The notes beneath the pieces were generated by a model that had not been told where the DNA came from, searched no databases, and saw only the letters and a program-made list of their open reading frames with translations. A stretch of 64,000 nucleotides of DNA from contig AP026132.1 of assembly GCA_030295235.1 (NCBI GenBank), positions 1,239,501-1,303,500 on the forward strand. The letters run 5' to 3'. The DNA comes from Fistulifera solaris. Taxonomy: Eukaryota; Bacillariophyta; Bacillariophyceae; Naviculales; Stauroneidaceae. This document shows, in pieces, positions 41,360 to 52,369 of this stretch. A program made the translations under genes and the position numbers. The first letter of the stretch is position 1, and each line of letters starts with the position of its first letter.

Positions 41360-41647
41360 CTATGACATTGCGGTAAAATCATGATCTTTCGACGTCTTTT
41401 TGTTTAATCGATTTCCTGCCGTTAGCATTTGACGATAGTCATCGAATTTCCTGCTATCTTCTTCCTCTTCGGAACTCCACGAGTCATCCCATGATGATAA
41501 AGATGATTCATCGCTTTCATTGAAACAATAATCAAGCGTAATTTCCGTTGATGTCGAAGCGTTGAACGTCTGAGAGTCCTGCCGATGTTCCATTGCCGAA
41601 ACGTTCGGCCACACATTCGCTGATCGATGACTTCCTGGTTGATTCAT
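41360..41647 (-). CDS. Unknown acidic protein 2
   Basis: A 95-residue protein that resembles part of the neighbouring acidic protein: EITLDYCFNESDESS, an acidic run (SSEEEEDSRKF) and DDYRQMLTAGNRLN. It lacks the long C-terminal half, so it may be a truncated duplicate or a separate small gene. No domain is recognised. Confidence 0.5.
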   Translation of the reverse strand: MNQPGSHRSANVWPNVSAMEHRQDSQTFNASTSTEITLDYCFNESDESSLSSWDDSWSSEEEEDSRKFDDYRQMLTAGNRLNKKTSKDHDFTAMS

Positions 41648-42732
41648 GCTTTTGATGTTTGTAATGCCCGACTTTTAACTTTGTTGGGCAACAAAGCAAT
41701 GAGTAAAGCTCTGTTTGCTAGGCGAAAAGTCAAAAAAACGTATTGAGTGTTTCTGGGCTCTGGGCTGCCGAGGAGAGTCAGTCGTCATTTTCCATTTTCC
41801 AACTTCCGATTTCTGTTTCCGATCCGAGCTGGTTGTGTGTTGATCTTTGCATAGCACGATGCACGATCCAAAGCTAAAGCGATCACTGTGAGCTGCAAAG
41901 TAAGCGGTGCACATGGTCGTCCATAATTAATTTTTTAGATCTCTACTAAACCTAATTCTGTCTTGGAAAACGTAATCTCTTTTGAGTTCTTCAGTTCTTT
42001 CGGATAACGACCATAAGACCAATCATTCAATCATGCATCACGAATTTCTGTCCCATTTCCCATCGTGTCTCGTTTTTAACGTGTCAGCCGTCGGCTCGGC
42101 TGCCGCTTGACGTTGTCAGCTGCATGAACATGAATCATCATGAATCAAGAACCTATTCTATACTCTGTGCTATACATTTCGTATTTATTACTTCGTAGGA
42201 TAATCTTAGCTCTTTGCACTCTGCAACTCTGCAGCCTGCAGCTTGCAGTTCAACGCTCAGCACTCAGCAGTCGTTATTCGTTGTTCTTTTTATTTCTGGC
42301 GCTGGGTTTCAGGGCCGGTTGGCGGTTGCTTCAAGCTCAAGCCAACAAAAATAAATACGTTGTACATCGCCAACGAGGTTCTTCGTTCTACTCATTTTAA
42401 ATGGATCTCTCTAGATTCTAGCTAGAGATCATGTTTTTCTTTGCATGATTCTGCCTTATACCAGCAGCAGGCTGCCAGCTGATCGACTGATCAAAACTAG
42501 CTTCAACTCTCTAATTCGTTATCCCTAGTTTTATGATCTTTGATTAGGATTTATTACTGTGTCACCTCTCAGGAATACCCATCACAATGGGAAAAGGACC
42601 AACCAGAAAGAGACAAAAGACGACCTTCCTTTCCATCTGATTCGAATTCTAAGCAAGATGCGATGCAAACGATTTTCGACATCGGACGGGCTGCATTATT
42701 ATTTTTACTCTAGCACTAAATAAATGCAACGT

Positions 42733-42803
42733 CTCGAATGCCTACGTAGAGCTCACGTAGCGCTCGTATGGAAATCTATGGACAGAGGGAAACCCGGAGG
42801 TGG
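42733..42803 (+). repeat. Dispersed 70-bp repeat, copy 2
   Basis: It contains CCTACGTAGAGCTCACGTAG, CTCGTATGGAAAT and GACAGAGGGAAACCCGGAG. It aligns over its whole length with copy 3, 212 bases downstream in the same orientation. Confidence 0.7.
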
Positions 42804-42944
42804 TGAAACTTTGATGTCACCATTTTTCAGGTGTTTTGTGCTTTAGTGCATTCTCGGATTCACCAACATCTGTAGGGTGTGCCAATGAACGATTGACGAC
42901 ATCAAATTGACTGAAAAATAGGTAAAACGGCAGGAAACATGCAA

Positions 42945-43017
42945 CGCTTCTAATGTCTACGTAGAACTGACGTAGCTCTCGTATGGAAATTTTTCGACAG
43001 AGGGGAACCCGGAGCTC
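42945..43017 (+). repeat. Dispersed 70-bp repeat, copy 3
   Basis: It contains CTACGTAGAACTGACGTAG, CTCGTATGGAAATTTTTCG and ACAGAGGGGAACCCGGAG. Direct relative of copy 2. Confidence 0.7.
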
Positions 43018-43312
43018 CAGAACGTCTGTAAGTGTCTTCTGCAGACGTCAGACATCATGGACATCATGATCCAGCGTCACACAAAATTTCTTGACGAAAT
43101 TTTCTTCTTTTCTCATTTTTCGAAGCCCTACCTGGAAAGGAAATAACACGCTACCTGGTACCAAGGAAAGAACTTCCATCAAGATAAAGACCTTTTCAAG
43201 ACTTTGCCATCGAGAACTATCTATTAGTTTACATATCATTGTAACCATCTTGTCAAATGGTGATTTTGCTTGCAATAAAAAAGACAGTGATAGCAAAGTT
43301 GTGTCGCCTGTG

Positions 43313-45106
43313 ATGACCGATTATTGCATGAGTTCTCTCTTGCGACGTTCTTACCACTCTGAACTTTCATTCTACAACGGGATACATGTCTTTCTTTTTG
43401 GCTTGTTGATTTATATTCTCTTTCGTGTACATCGCTGGAAAAGCACAGAAAGAGAACGATTTGATTGGCCGTATGTGAAGCTCGATCAAATGAGATGCAG
43501 TCGTGATAAGCAGAACATCGAGGAAATCGGACTCGATAAACTTCCTGCAAGCATAGAGACTATCTTTGAGGTTCTAGAGTCGAAGTTCTCAAAAATAATG
43601 TGGATCAATGAAGACACATTTATATCGATGAACGGATGGAGTATCAAACGCTTCATGGAAGCACCCGAGTTGCATAGAATGTTGGCACTTGATTTCACTT
43701 GCTCGAGGAGAAATGGGCCTTGGAAACGACTTCATGTTTACAGCAGATCCTCCCAATCCGCAGTTGAGGCTGTTTTGACTCTTATGGCTTTCGAACATAA
43801 ATTCAATACGGTCGACATTTGCTATCACCGTGACATCAGCGATCCCGAAATACCCCTAGATATTTCCGCATTTACCCCCGAGTTCATTCGATTACTGTTT
43901 GAGATGAGTCTGAATCGCCATATCGAAATTGGATTCGAGGGCCTCTGTTTCACACCTGAACAAAGTGAGGCTTTGGCACGTTACTCATTTTCTTTGAACT
44001 TGGGGCACAACACAACCGCCGATGGCGTTGCCTTTATTAACGCATTACGAAAGCGAGATCAGCCCCTACACTCACTTAGCTTGCGAGAACGGCCATTTGA
44101 CGACGTGAACTGGAGCCATCTTCTTTCGCAACTGGCAGAATGCAGAACTACGCTTGTCCATTCTGTCACGCTATTTCATGGGTGTTTTGTTGGGTCGCAC
44201 GAATGTCCTCTCCTCGTGAAAGCTCGAGTCGAAAGGCTAACGGTGCATAGTGCATGCTTCCATGACGACGGAGAAGCTCTTGTTGAAGCGGTTGCTCAAG
44301 GTAAATGTCCGCCTCATCTTCATCTCATTGGTTATCAACCAGAAATATTCGTGCGGACGGTACAATCTCTTTCGGAAAATTCATGCACATTAAAGAGTCT
44401 TTGGATTAGTCTATCGGGCCCGCAGCATGCGTCGCATCTTCACCACGCTTTGCAGATAGCTCTAGCAAAGAATCGCTCCCTAGAAGCTTTGACCATCGAC
44501 AACGTTGTGGACGTGGGTGAATGGGTGGCTACATTTGCTCCTTTGATCTCGAATCCAACATTATGTAAGCTGTCCTTGAACCATATTGAAACAACCAGCC
44601 TTGAAGCAGCCCGGGCGATTGTACAAATACTGGAATCGAATCGCAAACTCGAAATATTATACGGCTTCTCTGAATCTCCGCGAAGACAATGCCGGGATGC
44701 ATGGGAGAAAACGATCGAGAATACTCAAAGATTCAATCGGTTTCTCCGGAACGCCACACCATTTGTCTCAAACAACGGATATTATTTCCGAGAAGCTCTT
44801 TTCAATGAGGCTCTCGCTCGGAACCGCCATGACTCACGTCGTATGTCGATACTCTTTTCTCAGAATGCTGATTTGTTGGTCAATGTAAAACCTACGACTG
44901 ATTTAGCACAAAGCAGCCATGTTTGGTCTGGTATAAAAATGGAGTGGGTGCGAATACATCAAACGCAACGACAAAATATATCACGATGGTTACATGCAGT
45001 CCAAGAATATGTACATATGCGAGCGGATGATCTCGGACATCGCCTCACTAATGCCTTGATTTGTTCTAATCTTGAGTGGCACCGCGATCAAGAGAATCCC
45101 TTGTGA
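43313..45106 (+). CDS. Leucine-rich-repeat-like single-pass membrane protein
   Basis: From the first ATG at 43313 the product has 597 residues. One membrane span (GIHVFLFGLLIYILF) lies near residues 25-40, followed by a basic stretch, so most of the protein is on one side of the membrane. From about residue 200 there are irregular leucine-rich segments: LHSLSLRERPFDD, LKSLWISLSGP, SLEALTIDNVVD and LCKLSLNHIETT, as in the large LRR families of diatoms. The last 120 residues are polar with RHDSRRMSILFSQNADLL, and lack a kinase or TIR domain. Function unknown; repeat-rich flanks suggest a mobile or recently duplicated locus. Confidence 0.6.
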   Translation: MTDYCMSSLLRRSYHSELSFYNGIHVFLFGLLIYILFRVHRWKSTERERFDWPYVKLDQMRCSRDKQNIEEIGLDKLPASIETIFEVLESKFSKIMWINEDTFISMNGWSIKRFMEAPELHRMLALDFTCSRRNGPWKRLHVYSRSSQSAVEAVLTLMAFEHKFNTVDICYHRDISDPEIPLDISAFTPEFIRLLFEMSLNRHIEIGFEGLCFTPEQSEALARYSFSLNLGHNTTADGVAFINALRKRDQPLHSLSLRERPFDDVNWSHLLSQLAECRTTLVHSVTLFHGCFVGSHECPLLVKARVERLTVHSACFHDDGEALVEAVAQGKCPPHLHLIGYQPEIFVRTVQSLSENSCTLKSLWISLSGPQHASHLHHALQIALAKNRSLEALTIDNVVDVGEWVATFAPLISNPTLCKLSLNHIETTSLEAARAIVQILESNRKLEILYGFSESPRRQCRDAWEKTIENTQRFNRFLRNATPFVSNNGYYFREALFNEALARNRHDSRRMSILFSQNADLLVNVKPTTDLAQSSHVWSGIKMEWVRIHQTQRQNISRWLHAVQEYVHMRADDLGHRLTNALICSNLEWHRDQENPL

Positions 45107-45328
45107 TCTCTATCATGTTTGTTAACATTTTGAGCTTGTACATAGCTACTGACTCTTGTACTTAGTGCGTATACTAATTGTGATTGGATTTCATGTAGGT
45201 GTCTGATAAGTATTATCATTTTTCTATAACAAGCCACTATCTTCGTGGCTATCGCACAACCGACCATACAATGTAACCAGGATACAGCACGAACAACGAG
45301 CAACTTTAACGATATACGATAGCTGTTT

Positions 45329-46206
45329 TCAAGGAGCGGGGACAACTTTTCGCTGTCCATCCTTGACCTTGAAATCAATGTTCGTCAGTCGCACTCCTCC
45401 TAAAATATTTTCGGGCAACGTTTCTGGTGAATCTCCTTCGAGGAGGAACATCATATCTACAGTCAAGCTCTTGGCGCACCCTATCGCACAACGAACAATT
45501 CGTTGAGCTACCTTGTTCGAACCAATATCGACAACCATTTCCAAGAAACGGTCGGTTCGCGTGTAATAGTGCTTCAGTTTTTGCCCTAAGACGGCGGGTT
45601 TGCTCCCCACGGCCTTCCTAACCATAACATTCCCTTCAACGATCCTCGGTATAAGTTTGAATGTCTTGTTTCGCACCTCATCATCATCACCAAAGAAGAA
45701 TGGCTCCGCTAATTTTCCGAGCGGGGTCGAAGTATCTTTAAAACACTCACATCTTCAATACCAAAGTACGCTACCCAATGGTAATTAGCAGTTCCCGCCG
45801 GAACACACAGATTCACCGCATAAATGAACGCCGGTAAGATTTGCTCCCCCGTTTCCTGTTCCTCTCGTAAGGCAGTTTGAATCCGTTCACTCGGATGCGA
45901 ACACAACCCCGTCAACAGAGGCTCATCTACTTGCACGAGATCACACGTTAGTAACTGAAAGACGCTCGGAAGTGACGGAGTCTTCACTTTATCTTCCAAA
46001 TAAGTAACACTACGAACATCAAATTCACGCGCATCTCCTTCTTCCCAAGCGTTGCGACGCAGCGGCATAGGAACGAGTGCAAACTGTGCTGTCTCGTAGG
46101 GGTTGTGACGAACGCGCTGTTTCTCAAGTTCTTCATCCGAAGACGGAGCCGTCGGAGACGACGGGCGCGAATGTTTGTTGCGGCGAGCTTGAATGCGTGC
46201 TAACAT
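45329..46206 (-). CDS. DUF1336 / EDR2 C-terminal-domain protein
   Basis: The start is the ATG at 46206, giving a short basic, Ser/Pro-rich N-terminus and then one DUF1336 domain, known as the C-terminal half of plant EDR2. Matching features are FALVPMPLRRNAWEEGD, LPAFIYAVNLCVPAG, FFFGDDDEVRNKTFKLIPRI, VRKAVGSKPAVLGQKL and VVDIGSNKVAQRI. The START and PH domains of plant EDR2 are absent. One base is missing near 45737-45743, between EDVSV and KDTSTPLGKL; inserting it gives 293 codons exactly. A GTGAGT next to the break could suggest an intron, but splicing there does not restore the frame. Lipid binding is only inferred. Confidence 0.75.
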
Positions 46207-46498
46207 GATGGCTAGTTTGCAAAGTGCAGTCTTTTTCGAATAAAAACTGTAGCCGCTCTTTACAAATGCTGTAATAAAGGTACAAGGAACGAAAGTAACT
46301 TTCAGCTGATATTTAGCAATGTTCTATCGAATGATGAGGAATCTCCTCGTCGAGAAAGACAGATTGTTGCCTTTAGTTTGTGTCCTTGTTGTTGCGAGGT
46401 CGATAACGAGAGTGACCTTTATGTGGAGCGTGTTTTTCCCCCTCCACAAAATCAACGGACCTTTCTTTTCTTCGAAAAGGGAAAGTTTTTGTCCGTGA

Positions 46499-46825
46499 TA
46501 CTACATTTCCGTCTATACAAAGACTTATGCTGTTAAACTGTTTAGAAGGCAAGACCCAAAGCTTGGTCTCGGATTAATTGCTGGAGTACCGGAGCACAAG
46601 CCTTTGCCCAAGGAGGACGAAAATTTTCACGAAAACGGACCGCGTGCCTTCCACACGACAAGAACTAACGCGAACCTTCATCTCGTCAATGATGATTCTG
46701 AACTACTTGTCAAGAGTTTCTTTGATTTTCACGTCGAAAATTCCGAGGATCGACACCTTGAAATTCCACTATGGAACGGAGTGTTAGTGTTAGTTTACGC
46801 CAGCCAAGACTCCATTGTACAGTAG
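46499..46825 (+). pseudogene. Gene fragment or unrecognised last exon
   Basis: An open frame without an ATG reads LGLGLIAGVPEHKPLPKEDE, then a polar stretch and FFDFHVENSEDRHLEIPLW, and looks coding. A TGA at 46496-46498 precedes it. Its last 45 codons lie inside the first unit of the 247-bp tandem array, and later units repeat the same codons. It may be the last exon of a gene whose earlier exons I cannot see, or a remnant from which the array grew. No family recognised. Confidence 0.35.
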
Positions 46826-48640
46826 TCATGAACCGATCACCGAACAACAAAGGGTTCCGTTTGGCGTTTCTCGCATCCGTCCATTGTCATTCAACTGCGA
46901 ATATATTTATAATTACGGGTGAATAAAGTCGCATCAATGATGATTCTGAACTACTTGTCAAGAGTTTCTTTGATTTTCACGTCGAAAATTCCCAGGATCG
47001 ACACCTTGAAATTCCACTATGGAACGGAGTGTTAGTGTTAGTTTACGCCAGCCAAGACTCCATTGTACAGTAGTCATGAACCGATCACCGAACAACAAAG
47101 GGTTCCGTTTGGTGTTTCTCGCATCCGTCCATTGTCATTCAACTGCGAATATATTTTTATTTATATTTATAATTACGGGTGAATAAAGTCGCATCAATGA
47201 TGATTCTGAACTACTTGTCAAGAGTTTCTTTGATTTTCACGTCGAAAATTCCGAGGATCGACACCTTGAAATTCCACTATGGAACGGAGTGTTAGTGTTA
47301 GTTTACGCCAGCCAAGACTCCATTGTACAGTAGTCATGAACCGATCACCGAACAACAAAGGGTTCCGTTTGGTGTTTCTCGCATCCGTCCATTGTCATTC
47401 AACTGCGAATATATTTTTATTTATATTTATAATTACGGGTGAATAAAGTCGCATCAATGATGATTCTGAACTACTTGTCAAGAGTTTCTTTGATTTTCAC
47501 GTCGAAAATTCCGAGGATCGACACCTTGAAATTCCACTATGGAACGGAGTGTTAGTGTTAGTTTACGCCAGCCAAGACTCCATTGTACAGTAGTCATGAA
47601 CCGATCACCGAACAACAAAGGGTTCCGTTTGGCGTCTCCCGCATCCGTCCATTGTCATTCAACTGCGAATATATTTATAATTACGGGTGAATAAAGTCGC
47701 ATCAATGATGATTCTGAACTACTTGTCAAGAGTTTCTTTGATTTTCACGTCGAAAATTCCGAGGATCGACACCTTGAAATTCCACTATGGAACGGAGTGT
47801 TAGTGTTAGTTTACGCCAGCCAAGACTCCATTGTACAGTAGTCATGAACCGATCACCGAACAACAAAGGGTTCCGTTTGGCGTCTCCCGCATCCGTCCAT
47901 TGTCATTCAACTGCGAATATATTTATAATTACGGTGAATAAAGTCGCATCAATGATGATTCTGAACTGCTTGTTAAGAGTTTCTTTGATTTTCACGTCGG
48001 AAATTCCGAGGATCGACACCTTGAAATTCCACTATGGAACGGAGTGTTAGTGTTAGTTTACGCCAGCCAAGACTCCATTGTACAGTAGTCATGAACCGAT
48101 CACCGAACAACAAAGGGTTCCGTTTGGCGTCTCCCGCATCCGTCCATTGTCATTCAACTGCGAATATATTTATAATTACGGTGAATAAAGTCGCATCAAT
48201 GATGATTCTGAACTGCTTGTTAAGAGTTTCTTTGATTTTCACGTCGGAAATTCCGAGGATCGACACCTTGAAATTCCACTATGGAACGGAGTGTTAGTGT
48301 TAGTTTACGCCAGCCAAGACTCCATTGTACAGTAGTCATGAACCGATCACCGAACAACAAAGGGTTCCGTTTGGCGTCTCCCGCATCCGTCCATTGTCAT
48401 TCAACTGCGAATATATTTATAATTACGGTGAATAAAGTCGCATCAATGATGATTCTGAACTGCTTGTTAAGAGTTTCTTTGATTTTCACGTCGGAAATTC
48501 CGAGGATCGACACCTTGAATTTTCACTACGGAACGGAGTGTTAGTTTACGCCAGCCAAGACTGCATTGTACAGTAGTCATGAACCGATCACCGAACAACA
48601 AAGGGTTCCGTTTGGCGTCTCTCGCATCCGTCCATTTTTA
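46691..48640. repeat. 247-260 bp tandem array, eight copies
   Basis: Units begin with GATGATTCTGAAC at 46691, 46939, 47199, 47459, 47707, 47954, 48201 and 48448. Spacings are 248, 260, 260, 248, 247, 247 and 247; the 260-base units carry a 12-13 base insertion of TTTTATTTATA type. The last three complete units are nearly identical, so the array has grown recently at its downstream end. Three overlapping 87-codon frames (from 47787, 48034 and 48281) merely repeat the unit. Spacers are not unique, so it is not a CRISPR. Confidence 0.95.
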
Positions 48641-48934
48641 TTATCAAGACTATTATTTTTCCTCGATACTGTACCTCGTACTTCTCTTAGACCTTGTCGA
48701 GTCAAAAAGCGTGAACTGGATCGACGTTAAACAACTAATATCTCTGCACGCTTGATCGGTAAGCATTTCTTTTTGTTACCAGATACCAGCTGAAAACAAT
48801 GGTTAGGCAACAATCTACTCCGGCTGACTCGTCATTCCTGACCATCGGTCTTTGACACGTTTAAGCTACACTTCGGCAAAGCTTAATTGCCGCCAAACAA
48901 AACTAGAGCTATTTGATAATAGATAATTATTAAA
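48641..48934. other. Intergenic, no gene seen
   Basis: Just under 300 bases between the tandem array and the Tic22-like gene stop. No structure noted. Confidence 0.4.
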
Positions 48935-50100
48935 TTACTCATCCCCCAAGGTCGCACCTCCCATACGAGCCATGGGGTCCGTAGGAGTCGCTGTTACACT
49001 ACCACTGCTTCTAGCTTCCTCCCGACTCGACGGGGCCATTGGGACGAGAACCACATGACGGAAATCGATTTCGGATTCTTTTTGCATCAATTCTACCAAA
49101 TCGTGCAAGGACATCAAGTTGATGGCGGGTTCGGTTCCTTGCACTTCCGCCGGAGCTTGACTCATGAATTGTTGCCACGTGGAGACCATGTTTTGCAAGG
49201 AAAAGTACATGGGCAACAGTGTCAAAGGTTCTCCGGTGGTCGCGTCCTTTTCATCGGTCTTTTGCATGCGCATCTGGGCAATGGTAAAGACAGGGATTTC
49301 ATTGTAACTTTCTTTGAATTTGGGAGACTCAGTCATGGCTTTTTTGAACTGCAGCTTGTGCCATTTCGGGTGTCATGCTGCCACTTTCTTTAAGTTTTTC
49401 ACCGTCTTCTGGGGACATGGTCAATAACATGCGTGCACCCAAGAGATCACGTGAATCCGGAACGAGGCGATATTGGACGGTGTTCGAGGAAGCGTCAACG
49501 GCATCCTCGCTTTTGCCTTGCTTTTGCAGCAGATCGAAGTAAATTTTTCCCAAAGAAAAAGCGGATACCTTCAAATCCATTTCAGCATTCGATGCTTGCA
49601 GCTGTCCCAAGGTAGCATTCGCTTGTAGAGGATTGAGGAAGAAATAAAAGACGCTCGAATCGTTTTCGGGTTTGAGGACAACACCCGCTCCGGTCTGATC
49701 TGTGACGGCAAAAACGGGAATGTGCTCCATCCACTCCTCAATTTCCTGTTGTGACATGGGCGGATAAGTAGACTGGCCTCCTGCGTTGCTGCTGTTTCGA
49801 ATTCGATGAGTAGATTGTGAGAAAACGAAGGGATCATGAAGAAAGGATTGCGAGACACTTTAAGGTATCAACATCTGGAACTAGTCAAAATCGTAAATTT
49901 TAGACTCACCTGACTGATTTCGAAGCTTCCTCATCTTTCTTGTTATTGTTGTTGAATAAACCGCCTCCACGGGGCACCGAACGAGCCACTAGAGCCGGAC
50001 GATGATTCCATCCGTTATTGTGACGACTCGTCGCAAACGACAACGAACTCACGAGGAATAAAAGAACAGCAATACAGCGATTCATCATTGGATTAAACAT
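48935..50100 (-). CDS. Tic22-like plastid import component
   Basis: Tic22 is a soluble component of the intermembrane space that aids protein import into plastids, and diatoms retain it in the secondary red plastid. Exon 1 (49910-50100) encodes a signal peptide (CIAVLLFLVSSLSFATS) followed by a transit-like Arg/Asn-rich segment. A 52-base intron (GTGAGT ... AAAG) leads to exon 2 (48935-49857). The Tic22 family pattern shows as IPVFAVTDQTGAGVVL, VFYFFLNPLQA, YRLVPDSRDLLGA, IPVFTIAQMRMQ and LPMYFSLQNM. An extra A in the A6 run at 49340-49345 breaks the frame (VQK to AMTESP). Correcting it gives 371 codons. Confidence 0.75.
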
Positions 50101-50453
50101 GTTGATAGCAGATGATAATTGACGAAGAATAAATAATGAATAGATTGAAAGGCATCAACAACAACAAATCCATTGTTTTGTGAAACGTTTCGAGAAAAAA
50201 AGAGGTGTTCGGTGGGGAAAGACATTTTTTGCGAATGCGGCATACGGAGAGACTGTAAGTGGTACATTCTCTACAGCAATAAGATTCCAACACGTGGAAC
50301 AAACGTCACAGAGATCTTTCATTCGTGAATGAGTCAATCCTGAATGGAATGAATGCCTTAGCATCTTTATCTTCTAGAGCCTAGACCTAGCTCAATGAAA
50401 GTCAATACGCGGCAATCACAGTAGAAACCAGATAATCTTCTCTTACAACAAAT
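50101..50453. other. Intergenic, no gene seen
   Basis: Holds the 5' region of the Tic22-like gene and the 3' flank of the sterol methyltransferase. Overlapping minus-strand frames at 50085-50364 are unsupported. Confidence 0.5.
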
Positions 50454-51805
50454 TTACTTTTTACGGGCCAAGAAGAAGTAAGAAGGCGTAAAGATTTCTT
50501 GTTTGCCTCCATCGACCAAGTCAATGGCCGTAGCGTTCAACAAGGCACTGACACGGACCGTTCCCTTCGGAGCAATCCACAAGAGCTCCAACGTCGACAC
50601 GACGGCATGTGTGATCATACGTCCGAGACGAGTCATGCGGAATCCACTCAACGAATACTTGCCGTTCAAAGTATCGTACCAGGGGATTTGGTGAGGACTG
50701 TGCACATTCGCGTTAGCATCAAAAGCTTCCAAGACTTCAAACCCAGAATCCTTGAGTGCTTGCTGGACTTGTTCGGCGGTAGCGAGAGTAGGTAATCCGT
50801 TTCCAACTTCAATGCCTTCCTTGATACGAAGATGGTCCTTGTTGTTAGGGTCGAATCCCTTTTCAGGGAGCACGACCCACTCATAACTCGACAAAGAGAC
50901 CTCCCTTTTTCAAGAGCTGATTGACCCCGGAGAAGCACTGAACACGATCCGGACTGTGGCAAGTAGCTTCAATGGCAAAGGCCACGTCGAACTGTCCGGC
51001 CGGCAACAATTCAGGAAGTTTTTGAAAGTCTCCTTGAATAAGACGGCACTTATCGGCAATGCCTTGTTCTTGGCAGTACTTGTTTCCTACTTTGACTTGG
51101 TACTCGTTGATAGTGACACCGGTAATATCACTGTTGGTGAAATGCTGAATGTTACGCATGGGTCCACCGACACCGCATCCGACATCGACGGCCTTGGTGT
51201 TCGGTCCCATACCAGCTCGCAACGCCAAATAATGTTCCGCACGCTTGATCGACTCCATGAAGGTCTCTCCCTTGACACGAGGAGCAAAGTGGAATGACTG
51301 TGTGTTGAAAAGGAGCGGTTTATGGAGATGAAATAGAATGTAAGAGAAGAGGAAAAAGACACGACAGGTTCTTGTTGCAAGAACAACTCCTTTCTCTTCA
51401 GTCTTCCCCACAGTTTCACACTCACACGCATATACACACACTTCAACGCACCTGTCCCCATCCCCATTCATAAAAGTCCGTAACAAGGTCATAAAAGTTG
51501 TTAATCATCGTCTTGTATTCTTTCTCACGTTTCTGAATGCTCGCTTGATCGTGAAGACTTCCTACATTTTTGCGCGCTCCCGTAAACAAGTCATCATAAT
51601 CATCCATGCTATTCTTGACTTGATTGCGCTTCAAAACACTGTCCTTATTTTGCAACAAAGTGGCCGATCCAGAAAAGCATGTCTTGTAAAGGAGTGTGAC
51701 CGCGACCGTCGCTCCTCCAGCGAGTAGCAACGGCGTGCTGTGTTCGCCGGCGGCTGCCGTGATCTTGTCGATGAATTGCGTCAATTTCTCGTTGTTGCGC
51801 GTCAT
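50454..51805 (-). CDS. SMT: Sterol C24-methyltransferase (ERG6/SMT)
   Basis: It transfers methyl groups from S-adenosylmethionine to the sterol side chain in the ER. Exon 1 (51452-51805) starts MTRNNEKL with a membrane span (LLLAGGATVAVTLLY). A 154-base intron with the less usual donor GTGCGT leads to exon 2 (50454-51297). The sterol-binding YEWGWGQSFHFAPR spans the exon junction, AVDVGCGVGGPMRNI is SAM motif I, and EATCHSPDR, SYEWVVLPEKG and GGKQEIFTPSYFFLARKK are family features. One extra base near 50887-50892 breaks the frame between GGLFV and SYEWVV; correcting it gives 399 codons. Product type (C28 or C29) is not decided. Confidence 0.85.
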
Positions 51806-52369
51806 TCTTTGTGCGAGAGTTGTGTCTAATCTGCACACAAGTTCTCCTTTGCAATGCCAAGCAAAACGAATGTGCAAGATGCAAAAGGCTGCGAGGAAAA
51901 AACTCTTTTCTTTGTTTCATCGTCGTCGTCGGTTTTCACTGTGCGTTTAAGTGTAGTTGCGTCTGCGGTGGACCTGGATCGGCGGCGGAAACAAAACCAA
52001 TGCCGTTCCTGGAGGTTTCGTGCGATGACTACTCAAAACAGTACAACGTCATTTTCGTCAACCAACCGTTGATTACCGCTTAGTCTAAGTAACATTTTCC
52101 GTTGATGAGGTGGAAGGAATGGATGGATTGCGTGAATCTTGGTGGACTATTGGTGAACATGTAGAACACGTCACTACTATACAAACAGTAAGTGCCCTTT
52201 TCTCCCCCCACATTTACATCAACATTCGCATTCATCACAACATTCGTTCGAGAGGTGTGCGAGCTCGTCAACATTCTCTTTTTTCTTCAAACCTACCAGT
52301 ACCTGGTACCTTCTCATTCAAACCATTACAAGGTACTCTTTATTACAACAACAAACGCTATCTTACGCA
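51806..52369. other. Divergent intergenic region
   Basis: It contains the 5' regions of the sterol methyltransferase and of a multipass membrane protein. Short overlapping frames on both strands are not credible. Confidence 0.5.

Larger units (their letters stand above)
41648..43312. other. Intergenic with two copies of a dispersed repeat
   Basis: A 1.7-kb stretch. Besides the two repeat copies (42733-42803 and 42945-43017) it has short palindromic tracts near 42225-42260 (CTGCAGCCTGCAGCTTGCAG) and 42404-42425. No gene is accepted. Confidence 0.5.

Noticed and set aside
45700-45760. GTGAGT-to-TTAG intron in the DUF1336 gene
   Set aside because: Splicing there leaves exon 2 out of frame and removes TPLGKLAEPFFFG, which fits the family; a single missing base explains the break better.
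47787-48544. Three overlapping 87-codon open frames
   Set aside because: They are the same stretch of the 247-bp tandem unit read three times, and each overlaps the next by a few codons; no independent support for a gene.
46691-48640. CRISPR-like array
   Set aside because: Whole units of about 247 bases are repeated without unique spacers, and the genome is eukaryotic.
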